The notes: generated by a model from the sequence alone, not told the origin. A stretch of DNA of 6,515 nt from Rhodospirillales bacterium (GCA_013205335.1 JABMNB010000674.1:1-6515), one strand, 5' to 3'; numbered from the stretch's first letter, positions 1 to 6,305 are shown. Program-made: numbers and translations.

Positions 1-835
1 CGGCCTGGTGGTTCACGATCTTCGTGCCGACGGCCTCGCGCTCCTGGGCGTAACTGCGTGCCGCCGCAAAGGCGGCCCGCGCCATGCCCACCGACTGCGC
101 TGCGATGCCGATGCGTCCGACCGACAGATTGGCCAGCGCCACGCGATAGCCCTCGCCCTCCCCGCCCAGCATCGCGTCGGCGCCGACGGTGCAGTCCTCG
201 AAGGCGATCTGGCAGGTGTCGGACGATTTTTGGCCGAGCTTCTTCTCGACCGAGGCGACGCGATAGCCCGGCGTATCGGTCGACACGATGAAGCAGGAGA
301 TGCCGCGCTTGGGCGACGACGGATCGGTGACCGCGAAGACCAGCGCTATGTCGGCGCTGCGACCCGAGGTGATGAACTGCTTCACACCGTTCAGCACCCA
401 GCCGTTGCCGCGCTTCTCGGCCCGTGTCTTGAGGTTCGAGGCGTCGGAGCCCGCGTGCGGCTCGGTAAGGCAGAATGCCCCCAGCACCTCGCCACGGGCG
501 AGCGGCTTCAGCCACTTCTCCTTCTGCTCGGGAGAGCCGTAGGCCAGCAGCGCCGCGCAGTCGGGTGAATTGTTGACGCTCATCACCGTCGACAGGCCGC
601 CATCGGCGGCCGCGATCTCCTCCAGTGCCAGGACGTAGGACACCATGTCGGCACCGGCGCCGCCCCACTCGACAGGTACCGTCATGCCCATGAACCCAAG
701 GCGCCCCATCTCGGCCAGCAGCGCTCGCGGGATTTCACCGGCGGCTTCCCAGGCGCGCACGTGCGGCAGCACCTGCTCCTGCGCGAAGGCGCGAGCGGTA
801 TCGCGGATGAGCGTCTGTTCCTCGTTGAGCAGCAT
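1..835 (-). CDS. Acyl-CoA dehydrogenase, C-terminus cut by window edge
   Basis: FAD-dependent acyl-CoA dehydrogenase, which oxidises an acyl-CoA to the 2,3-enoyl-CoA and passes electrons to electron-transfer flavoprotein. I translated the minus strand from the ATG at 835: 278 codons are open to the edge, against about 380 for the family, so roughly the last 100 residues, including the usual catalytic Glu region, are outside. Residues 1-115 fit the helical N-terminal domain. The first family signature CLTEPHAGSDASN is at 122-134, followed by the beta-domain segment NGVKQFITSGRSAD at 149-162 and the start of the C-terminal helical domain (GEGYRVALANLSVGRIG from about 227). The usual RxxFG motif reads REAVG at 266-270. 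The start lies 2 bases after the stop of the upstream dehydrogenase gene and has no clear Shine-Dalgarno, so translation is probably coupled. Family is certain; substrate (short or branched chain, amino-acid breakdown) cannot be told. Confidence 0.93.
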   Translation of the reverse strand, partial: MLLNEEQTLIRDTARAFAQEQVLPHVRAWEAAGEIPRALLAEMGRLGFMGMTVPVEWGGAGADMVSYVLALEEIAAADGGLSTVMSVNNSPDCAALLAYGSPEQKEKWLKPLARGEVLGAFCLTEPHAGSDASNLKTRAEKRGNGWVLNGVKQFITSGRSADIALVFAVTDPSSPKRGISCFIVSTDTPGYRVASVEKKLGQKSSDTCQIAFEDCTVGADAMLGGEGEGYRVALANLSVGRIGIAAQSVGMARAAFAAARSYAQEREAVGTKIVNHQA

Positions 836-837
836 GG

Positions 838-1509
838 TTACCAGGGCAGCTCGGTGCCGTCGTAGTTCAGGAAGCGGCCATTGTCGGCGGGCTTCAGCCC
901 GTCGATCACCTTCACCATGGCGGGCACGCTCTGCTCGATGGTAAGCGTGGCCGTGGCGCCGCCCATGTCGGTCTGCACCCAGCCAGGATGGAGCACGACG
1001 CAGATCAGGCCCCTGGATGCGAGATCGACCGACAGGCCCTTCCACTCCATGTTCAGCGCCGCCTTGCTGGCGCGGTAGGAATAGCGGCCGTTGTTGGCGA
1101 ATGTAATGCTGCCAAGCCGACTCGAAATCGCCACCAGCTTGCGGTCCTTCGAGGCGGCAACATGATCGGCGAAAGCCTCGGCCATCATCAGCGGTGCCAG
1201 CGTGTTCACCTCGAACGTCTCGCGCCACACCACGGGATCGATCGCCCCCAGCACCGTGGCCTCCTTGCCCGAAATGCCGGCGTTGCAGATCAATACGTCG
1301 ATCGCCTCGCCCTTCAGTTCCCCGGCCAGCGCCTTCACCGCCGCGTAGTCGGTGACCTCGAGCGTGTGGGGATGGATGTCGCCCTTCACCTGCTTCAACG
1401 CCTCGGGCGCGCGGGCGCAGGCGTGGATCTTCCAGCCCTTGGCGGCGTACTGCTTCACGAAGTCGAGGCCCAGGCCGCGCGCGGCGCCAGTAATCAGGAC
1501 GGTGCTCAT
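838..1509 (-). CDS. Short-chain dehydrogenase/reductase (C-factor/CsgA-like)
   Basis: NAD(P)-dependent oxidoreductase of the classical short-chain dehydrogenase family, 223 residues, probably cytosolic. The Rossmann cofactor motif TGAARGLG is at residues 7-14, NAG at 76-78, the structural Asn at 102, the catalytic Ser within SSRLGS (129-134), and the YRASK active site with Tyr145 and Lys149. The PGWVQTDMGG segment after the active site is typical of the family. The short length and the SSRLGSI plus YRASKAALN pattern resemble the C-factor/CsgA-like subgroup. The ATG at 1509 is preceded by a strong AAAGGAG. It sits 31 bases after smpB and 2 bases before the acyl-CoA dehydrogenase start, so it looks co-transcribed with both. 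Pairing with an acyl-CoA dehydrogenase suggests a catabolic or acyl-CoA role, but that is inference; the substrate is unknown. Confidence 0.92.
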   Translation of the reverse strand: MSTVLITGAARGLGLDFVKQYAAKGWKIHACARAPEALKQVKGDIHPHTLEVTDYAAVKALAGELKGEAIDVLICNAGISGKEATVLGAIDPVVWRETFEVNTLAPLMMAEAFADHVAASKDRKLVAISSRLGSITFANNGRYSYRASKAALNMEWKGLSVDLASRGLICVVLHPGWVQTDMGGATATLTIEQSVPAMVKVIDGLKPADNGRFLNYDGTELPW

Positions 1510-1515
1510 CGCGTA

Positions 1516-1522
1516 CTCCTTT
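1516..1522 (-). promoter_or_regulatory. Ribosome binding site of the SDR gene
   Basis: On the minus strand the bases read AAAGGAG, followed by six bases and then the ATG at 1509. This is the strongest Shine-Dalgarno in the left block and fixes the start of the dehydrogenase gene. It gives that gene its own efficient ribosome entry inside the presumed operon. Confidence 0.8.
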
Positions 1523-1540
1523 GGCTGAACGACCGGCGCC

Positions 1541-2014
1541 TCAGCGGCGGGTCGACATCATCCGGGCGCGCTGGCGCTGCCAGTCGCGATCCTTGAGGGA
1601 CTGACGCTTGTCATGCGCCTGCTTGCCGGTGGCCAGTGCGATCTCGATCTTGGCGCGGCCACGCGGGTTGAAATAGACGAGCAGCGGCACGACGGTACGG
1701 CCTTCGCGCTGGATGGCGCCGATCAGCTTGTTGATCTGGGCGCGATGCAGCAGCAGCTTGCGCGCCCGGCGCGGCTCATGGTTGTTGCGGTTGCCCGAGG
1801 CGTAGATCGGGATGTTGGCGTTGACCAGCCAGGCCTCGCCGCCCTCTTCCGCGACATAGGCTTCGGCGATCGTGCTGCGTCCGCCGCGCAGCGACTTCAC
1901 TTCGGTGCCGGTCAGCGCAAGGCCGGCCTCGAAGGTGTCCTCGATGAAGTAGTTGTGCCGCGCCTTGCGGTTCTGGGCCACAATGGTGCGGTCCAGTTCC
2001 GGTTTCTTGGCCAC
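1541..2014 (-). CDS. smpB: SsrA-binding protein SmpB
   Basis: Small RNA-binding protein that carries tmRNA into stalled ribosomes for trans-translation, so that incomplete proteins are tagged and ribosomes released. At 157 residues it has the family length. The N-terminal signature runs from about 15 to 43 (NRKARHNYFIEDTFEAGLAL then GTEVKSLRGG), the core includes ANIPIY at 66-71 and RKLLLH at 85-90, and the basic C-terminal tail (HDKRQSLKDRDWQRQ, 134-148), which folds into the mRNA channel in known SmpB proteins, is intact. The start is GTG at 2014 with only a weak purine stretch (GAGAG) upstream; no ATG lies in frame between the dapA stop and this codon. It follows dapA by 30 bases and precedes the dehydrogenase gene by 31, which suggests transcription from the dapA promoter. 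No tmRNA gene is visible in the window. Confidence 0.98.
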   Translation of the reverse strand: MAKKPELDRTIVAQNRKARHNYFIEDTFEAGLALTGTEVKSLRGGRSTIAEAYVAEEGGEAWLVNANIPIYASGNRNNHEPRRARKLLLHRAQINKLIGAIQREGRTVVPLLVYFNPRGRAKIEIALATGKQAHDKRQSLKDRDWQRQRARMMSTRR

Positions 2015-2044
2015 AGGACTCTCGTGAGTTGAGGAACTCGGTTT

Positions 2045-2923
2045 CTAGTTGATAAGGCCGGCGTGGACCATGGCCTCGCGCACGGCCTTCTTGCTGCTCT
2101 CGGCGATCGGCACCATCGGCAGGCGCATCTCGGCGCTGCACTGGCCGATCAGCTCGGCGGCGAACTTCACCGGGCCGGGGCTGGTCTCGCAGAACATCGC
2201 CTTGTGCAGCGGCATCAGCCGGTCCTGCAGCTCGAATGCCTTGTCGAGGTCGCGCTTCTTCCACGCATCGTGCATGTCGCCGCACAGGCGCGGCGCCACA
2301 TTGGCCGTCACCGAGATGCAGCCGTCGCCGCCCTGCGCCAGGAAGCCCAGGGCGCTCGCATCCTCGCCCGAGAGCTGAATGAAGCCCTTCTTCGCCTGCA
2401 GGCGGGTCAGCGTCGGGCGCGCCATATCGTAGCTCGCGTCCTTGATGCCGACGATGTTCTTGACCTGCGATAGCCGGACCACCGTCTCGACCTGCATGTC
2501 GCCGCCGGTCCGCGGCGGCACGTTGTAGAGCAGGATCGGGATGTCGACGGCCTCGGCCACCGCCTTGAAATGCTGGAACAGGCCTTCCTGGGTCGGCTTG
2601 TTGTAGTAAGGCACGACCAGCATCGCGGCGTCGGCGCCCGCCTTCTTGGCGTGCTGGGTGAGCTCGATGGCCTCGGCGGTCGAATTCGAGCCGGTGCCGG
2701 CGATCACCGGCACGCCCGAGCCCCTGGCCGCGCTGATGCAGATGTCGATGACGCGCTTGTGCTCTTCCATCGAGAGGGTCGGCGACTCACCGGTGGTGCC
2801 GCACGGGACGAGCCCGTCGGTGCCTTCCTTGATCTGCCAGGCCACGAACTTCTCGAATCCCTTCTCGTCCACCGATCCGTTCTTGAACGGGGTAATCAGC
2901 GCAACGAGCGATCCGGTGAACAT
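2045..2923 (-). CDS. dapA: 4-hydroxy-tetrahydrodipicolinate synthase DapA
   Basis: Condenses pyruvate with aspartate semialdehyde, the first committed step to diaminopimelate and lysine, in the cytosol; normally a homotetrameric TIM barrel. At 292 residues it has the same length as the E. coli enzyme as I recall it. The Schiff-base Lys161 lies in GIKDAS, the catalytic Tyr133 in LLYNVPPRTG with the substrate-binding Arg138, the GTTGES loop is at 42-47 (Thr43, Thr44), and Tyr107 in PYYNKP completes the proton-relay triad. Several residues that line the lysine feedback pocket of the E. coli enzyme are kept (Asn80, Glu84, Tyr106), but the position equivalent to His53 is Met52 and that of Ala49 is Pro48, so feedback may differ. 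The ATG at 2923 has a good GGAGGA upstream. It appears to be the first gene of the leftward unit and diverges from slt. Confidence 0.98.
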   Translation of the reverse strand: MFTGSLVALITPFKNGSVDEKGFEKFVAWQIKEGTDGLVPCGTTGESPTLSMEEHKRVIDICISAARGSGVPVIAGTGSNSTAEAIELTQHAKKAGADAAMLVVPYYNKPTQEGLFQHFKAVAEAVDIPILLYNVPPRTGGDMQVETVVRLSQVKNIVGIKDASYDMARPTLTRLQAKKGFIQLSGEDASALGFLAQGGDGCISVTANVAPRLCGDMHDAWKKRDLDKAFELQDRLMPLHKAMFCETSPGPVKFAAELIGQCSAEMRLPMVPIAESSKKAVREAMVHAGLIN

Positions 2924-2927
2924 GGCA

Positions 2928-2933
2928 TCCTCC
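2928..2933 (-). promoter_or_regulatory. Ribosome binding site of dapA
   Basis: The minus strand reads GGAGGA followed by TGCC and the ATG at 2923. This near-consensus Shine-Dalgarno fixes the dapA start. The leader just upstream is A/T-rich (an A6 run with GTTAAG), unlike the rest of the region. Confidence 0.8.
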
Positions 2934-2952
2934 AGTTTTTTCTTAACAATTC

Positions 2953-2981
2953 ACTCTAGGCTCCGGGGTTTGGCCCTGCAA
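2953..2981 (-). promoter_or_regulatory. Candidate dapA promoter in the dapA/slt divergent gap
   Basis: The 110-base gap between the divergent dapA and slt starts (2924-3033) must hold promoters for both directions. For dapA, the minus strand offers TTGCAG (2976-2981), a 17-base spacer and TAGAGT (2953-2958), which would start transcription about 20-25 bases upstream of the ATG. Spacing is good, but the boxes match the sigma-70 consensus only 3/6 and 4/6, so this is a weak call. I found no convincing -35/-10 pair for slt on the plus strand and no operator-like inverted repeat in this gap. Confidence 0.3.
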
Positions 2982-3033
2982 GGTGAGCAACTTGCCATTG
3001 TGATGCCGCAACTCCCTGCCTACGATTCCCGGC

Positions 3034-5160
3034 GTGAAAAAGTACAAGTCGTCCTTCATCCTGCTGGCAGCCCTCCTCGCAGCCGCCCCAGCCCTGGCCC
3101 AACCGGCGCCCCCGACGACCGGCGTGCGGCGGCTGCCGGGTGACGTCGAAAAGCCGGCACCCCCGGTCTCCATGGCGCCGTCGGGGGCGCCGTCCGCGGC
3201 GCCTTCCTCTGCACCGACCGTGCGCGGAGGCCCCGCCGCGCCGCCCGTCGCGGCGCCAGCCGCCCCGCAGCCCGCCGTCTCCGCCAATCCGCTCAATGCC
3301 GCCGAGACCGCCGCTTTCGCCGCGGCCCTCAAGGCGATCGACGACAACCGCTGGGCCGATGCGCAGGCCGCGGTCGCAAACTTCCGCAACACGCTGCTCG
3401 AGCGTTACGTCGCCTGGAGCATCCTGCGCGCCGCGCCCCGGACCGATGCGACCTTCGCCGCGACCTGGCGCTTCCTGCGCGAGCAGCCCGACTGGCCCGA
3501 GCCCGAGGTGCTGCGCCGCCAGGCCGAGGAGCGGATCGGGCCCGAAACGGCCGCCACGGAGGTCGTTCGCTACTTCACGGCCTTCCCGCCCCTCACCAGC
3601 ACCGGCCACATGCGGCGCCTCGAGGCGGCCAGCACGGCGAGCCCCTCCGACGTCGCCCGGTTCGCCCGCGACACCTGGCAGAACGCCACGCTGCGCAATT
3701 CCGACGAAAACGATTTCCTCAATCGCTACGCCCAGTTCCTGACCGGCCCCGACCAGGTCGCACGCTTCGACCGAATCCTGCGCGAAGGCCGTCACCAGGT
3801 GGCGCGCGAGCTCGTGCCGAAGCTGCCGCCGGACTATCAGTCCGTCGCCGATGCCCGTCTCGCCATGGCGACCCGCGCCGCCGATGCCGCCACGCTTCTG
3901 CGCGCGATCCCGCCGGCGCGCCTCGCCGAGCCCCCGCTCCGCTTCGAGCGCATGCAGTGGGTGCGCCGCACGGGAACGCTCGATGAAGCCAAGGCCGCGC
4001 TCGCCGGGCCGATCCCCAATCAGACCGATGCCTGGTGGAACGAGCGCAACCTGGTGGTGCGCGGTCTGCTGGACGCCAATCGTCCCGCCGACGCCTATGC
4101 CGTCGCAACCGGCCACGGGCTCACCAAGGGCGTTTCCTTCGCCGAGGCGGAATTCCTCGCGGGCTGGATCGCGCTGCGCCAACTCAAGAAGCCGGCCGTT
4201 GCGCTGAAGCATTTCTCCACGCTGTACGACGGCGTCTCGACCGACATCTCGAAGAGCCGCGGCGCCTACTGGCTTGCCCGTACCTATGAGGAAGCCAAGC
4301 AGAGCAAGGACGCCAACGACTGGTATGCGCGGGCGGCCGGCTACGGCCAGACCTTCTACGGCCAGCTTGCGGCCAGGAAGCTTCAGGGCGTGAGCCCGAA
4401 GTTGCCGGTCGATCCCGTGCCCACAGCAGCCGAAAAGCAGGCGCTGGCCGGCCGCGAACTCGCGACGATGGCGCGCTATCTCGGACAGGCCGGCGACTAT
4501 GACCGCGCCCGCCCGTTCCTGTTGCGCTTGGCGCGCTCCACCACGTCGCCGGGCGAAGTGGCGCTGCTGGCCCAGCTCGCCCTGGACCTCCGGCGCCCCG
4601 ACGTCGGTCTCACCGTCGCTCGCCGTGGCGCCGAGAATGGCGTGATCCTGTTCGACGCGGCCTTCCCCATCGTCGATCTTGGGGCGACGGGCTCGATCGA
4701 GCGAGCTCTGGCCCTGGCGCTCACCAAGCAGGAGAGTTCGTTCAATGCCGGCGCCGTCTCCACGTCGGGTGCGCTCGGACTGATGCAGCTCCTGCCCGGA
4801 ACGGCCCGCGACGTCGCCGGCCGCGCGAAAGTGCCGTTCATTCAGGACAAGCTGACGCGCGACCCCAGCTATAACGTCCAGCTCGGCAGCCAGTATCTCG
4901 CCGAGATGCTGCAGCGCTTTGGCGGCTCCTACGAGCTGGCGCTGGCGGCCTACAATGCCGGCCCCAACCGCGTCGCACGCTGGCTCGAGGCGGGAGGCGA
5001 CCCGCGCACCGCCAAGATCGACATGGTCGACTGGATCGAGATGATCCCCTTCCGCGAGACGCGCAACTACGTCCAGCGCATCATGGAAGGCGTCGCCGTC
5101 TACCGCAGCCGCCTCGCCGGCCCGTTCCAGACAGTGCCACCGGCAGTGGGCCGGTCGTAG
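3034..5160 (+). CDS. slt: Soluble lytic murein transglycosylase (Slt70-like)
   Basis: Periplasmic enzyme that cleaves the MurNAc-GlcNAc bond of peptidoglycan with formation of 1,6-anhydromuramic ends, for wall remodelling and recycling. The 708 residues contain a Sec signal peptide (KKYK, a hydrophobic core at 8-21, likely cleavage after ALA at 20-22; no lipobox Cys), a Pro/Ala/Ser-rich linker at about 24-84, a long helical-repeat region (85-545) like the Slt70 superhelical ring, and a C-terminal lysozyme-like domain. The latter shows catalytic Glu567 in KQESSF, GLMQLLPGTA at 582-591, AYNAG at 639-643 and ETRNYVQRI at 675-683, the standard family 1 motifs in order. The start is GTG at 3034; an in-frame TGA at 3001-3003 leaves no other usual start upstream, and no clear Shine-Dalgarno is seen. 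It is somewhat longer than E. coli Slt (about 645), mostly because of the linker. Divergent from dapA. Confidence 0.96.
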   Translation: MKKYKSSFILLAALLAAAPALAQPAPPTTGVRRLPGDVEKPAPPVSMAPSGAPSAAPSSAPTVRGGPAAPPVAAPAAPQPAVSANPLNAAETAAFAAALKAIDDNRWADAQAAVANFRNTLLERYVAWSILRAAPRTDATFAATWRFLREQPDWPEPEVLRRQAEERIGPETAATEVVRYFTAFPPLTSTGHMRRLEAASTASPSDVARFARDTWQNATLRNSDENDFLNRYAQFLTGPDQVARFDRILREGRHQVARELVPKLPPDYQSVADARLAMATRAADAATLLRAIPPARLAEPPLRFERMQWVRRTGTLDEAKAALAGPIPNQTDAWWNERNLVVRGLLDANRPADAYAVATGHGLTKGVSFAEAEFLAGWIALRQLKKPAVALKHFSTLYDGVSTDISKSRGAYWLARTYEEAKQSKDANDWYARAAGYGQTFYGQLAARKLQGVSPKLPVDPVPTAAEKQALAGRELATMARYLGQAGDYDRARPFLLRLARSTTSPGEVALLAQLALDLRRPDVGLTVARRGAENGVILFDAAFPIVDLGATGSIERALALALTKQESSFNAGAVSTSGALGLMQLLPGTARDVAGRAKVPFIQDKLTRDPSYNVQLGSQYLAEMLQRFGGSYELALAAYNAGPNRVARWLEAGGDPRTAKIDMVDWIEMIPFRETRNYVQRIMEGVAVYRSRLAGPFQTVPPAVGRS

Positions 5161-5167
5161 GACCCAG

Positions 5168-5188
5168 GGACCTCCGTCCGGAAGGTCC
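5168..5188 (+). terminator. Weak hairpin after slt, possible terminator
   Basis: GGACCT at 5168-5173 and AGGTCC at 5183-5188 can form a perfect 6-bp stem with a 9-base loop, starting 8 bases after the slt stop codon. Only a short TAATTT follows, without a real U-run, so as an intrinsic terminator it is poor. It may help define the 3' end of slt mRNA or may be incidental. Confidence 0.25.
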
Positions 5189-5227
5189 GGTAATTTGCGG
5201 CGTTGATCCGCATCAAGGCCGCGCAAC

Positions 5228-5243
5228 CGATGCGGCCGCATCG
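5228..5243 (+). repeat. Perfect 16-base palindrome upstream of trxC
   Basis: The bases CGATGCGGCCGCATCG are identical to their reverse complement and end 25 bases before the trxC ATG. The left arm GATGCGG (5229-5235) can also pair with an extra copy of CCGCATC at 5208-5214, so two mutually exclusive hairpins are possible in a transcript crossing the slt-trxC gap. The site could be a dimeric repressor operator, an mRNA structure or chance in GC-rich DNA. I recognise no known operator consensus in it. The rest of the 108-base gap holds only the weak hairpin after slt and the trxC ribosome binding site. Confidence 0.5.
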
Positions 5244-5258
5244 TGATTGAAATGCTTC

Positions 5259-5262
5259 GAGG
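5259..5262 (+). promoter_or_regulatory. Ribosome binding site of trxC
   Basis: GAGG followed by six bases and the ATG at 5269. Short but well placed, and it supports the start chosen, which keeps the first zinc-ribbon cysteine pair at residues 9 and 12. Confidence 0.65.
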
Positions 5263-5268
5263 TACGCC

Positions 5269-5715
5269 ATGACCGATGCCCTGCTCCTCGCCTGTCCCCG
5301 CTGCAGCACCCTGAACCGCTTTCCGCGGGAGAGACTGGCGGCGGGTAACAAAGGCAAGTGCGGCCAGTGCGGCTCACCGCTGTTCGACGGCCATCCCGTC
5401 GCCCTCGATGCAAGCAGCTTCGAAGCCCATGCCGCCAAGAGCGATCTCCCGGTACTGGTCGACTTCTGGGCGCCGTGGTGCGGGCCCTGCAAGGCCATGG
5501 CGCCACAGTTCGAGCGCGCGGCGGCCCGGCTGGAACCCGCCGTGCGGCTGGCCAAGATCAACACCGACGAAGAGCAGGAACTCGCGCAGCGGTTCGGAAT
5601 CCAGGGGATTCCGACGATGATCCTGTTCCATCACGGCAAGCCGATCGCCCGCCAGTCGGGCGCCATGGACGCGGGCGCCATCGAGCGCTGGACGCGCGAC
5701 GCGCTGGCGCGGTGA
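5269..5715 (+). CDS. trxC: Thioredoxin TrxC (thioredoxin 2) with N-terminal zinc ribbon
   Basis: Cytosolic protein-disulfide reductase, reduced by thioredoxin reductase and supplying electrons to target proteins. The 148 residues split into an N-terminal zinc ribbon with CPRC at 9-12 and CGQC at 31-34, and a thioredoxin fold from about 44 with the WCGPC active site (Cys71, Cys74), the buried Asp65 in VDFWAPW and the cis-proline Pro115 in GIPT. This two-part layout separates thioredoxin 2 from the shorter TrxA, and the length is close to the roughly 139 residues of E. coli TrxC. In E. coli trxC belongs to the OxyR oxidative-stress regulon; nothing in the sequence here shows the same control. 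It lies 108 bases after slt in the same direction and could be co-transcribed or have its own promoter; none is obvious. Its stop is 2 bases from the stop of the opposing nucleotidyltransferase gene. Confidence 0.96.
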   Translation: MTDALLLACPRCSTLNRFPRERLAAGNKGKCGQCGSPLFDGHPVALDASSFEAHAAKSDLPVLVDFWAPWCGPCKAMAPQFERAAARLEPAVRLAKINTDEEQELAQRFGIQGIPTMILFHHGKPIARQSGAMDAGAIERWTRDALAR

Positions 5716-5717
5716 GG

Positions 5718-6301
5718 TCAGTTCTCCACCGACGGCAGGTCGAGGGCCGAGCGTAGCCGTCCCTTGCCTCGGACATAGAGCGTGGTGTCAGCCACCGACG
5801 CGACGATATCGGCATATGGCCTGAAACCGTCGACGATCTTGTTGAAGGGAATCGTGCCGCAGCTGGGAACGAGACAGTCGCGCTTGCCCTTTGGGCACTG
5901 ATTATAGTGGCAAGCCGGCCGAGGTAGCGGTCGCTGCCCGGCTCGAACAGGAACACGTCGACCTGATGGGCGGTTATGCTGACCCCCAGGCCCGCCTGGA
6001 AGGCATCGTTCAGAGACTGCGCCAGGGCGCGGCGCATCGCGCCGAGGCCGTCTTGGGAGTCGACCCACACCGCCAGGTCGAGATCCTTGCATTCGTGCCA
6101 GACTTCGATGCGCTCGCGGCGGAACTCCGAGAAGCGCGGCACCTCCTTCCACAGTTTCTGGGCAACAGAGCCGATGACGGCCACCGACCGAACTTCCGCG
6201 AAGGCCCTGAGGGCATCCGTCACCACGTCGGCGGCCATGCGGAACTGGCGTTGCTGACGCAGAAGATTTTGGTCCTGTTCCTCTACGTCGGCCCGCCGCA
6301 T
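5718..6301 (-). pseudogene. Nucleotidyltransferase-fold protein, frameshifted near 5912
   Basis: The minus strand from the ATG at 6301 reads 130 residues with a polymerase-beta-type nucleotidyltransferase signature: IGS at 43-45, DLDLAVWV with Asp73 and Asp75, and a third acidic residue Asp115 in VDVFLF. The family transfers a nucleotide or AMP-like group, or acts as a toxin or antitoxin; the substrate here is unknown. After Leu130 the sense continues one base back, from TGC at 5912-5910, for 64 more residues to the TGA at 5718-5720. That tail carries four cysteines (CHYNQC, then RDCLVPSC) and ends ALDLPSVEN. One lost base, or a sequencing error, explains this; the rebuilt protein has 194 residues. 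Without correction the first frame runs on to 5558, antisense to trxC, with an arginine-rich nonsense tail. The start at 6301 was preferred over an in-frame ATG at 6388 because it sits 4 bases after the upstream gene. An intact function by programmed frameshift is possible, but I see no slippery site. Confidence 0.75.
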
Positions 6302-6305
6302 GGCT

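Noticed and set aside
8..568. Plus-strand open frame of 186 codons at the left edge
   Set aside because: The minus strand of the same stretch encodes an unmistakable acyl-CoA dehydrogenase with its FAD signature; the plus frame is its antisense shadow.
1510..1540. Terminator between smpB and the dehydrogenase gene
   Set aside because: Only a short GGCGCC palindrome is present, without a longer stem or a T-run; the gap instead holds a strong ribosome binding site.
988..1596. Plus-strand open frame of 202 codons
   Set aside because: It is antisense to the dehydrogenase gene with its TGxxxGxG and YxxxK motifs and runs into the smpB end; no recognisable domain.
2956..5241. A 761-codon open frame on the minus strand covering the whole slt gene
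   Set aside because: It is rich in Gly, Arg and Ala without any domain I recognise, while the plus strand has a signal peptide and all lytic transglycosylase motifs in order. Long antisense open frames are expected opposite GC-rich genes.
5900..5925. Programmed -1 frameshift signal at the nucleotidyltransferase break
   Set aside because: The bases around CGG CTT GCC do not form an X XXY YYZ slippery heptamer, and I saw no strong stem just downstream. Mutation or sequencing error is simpler.
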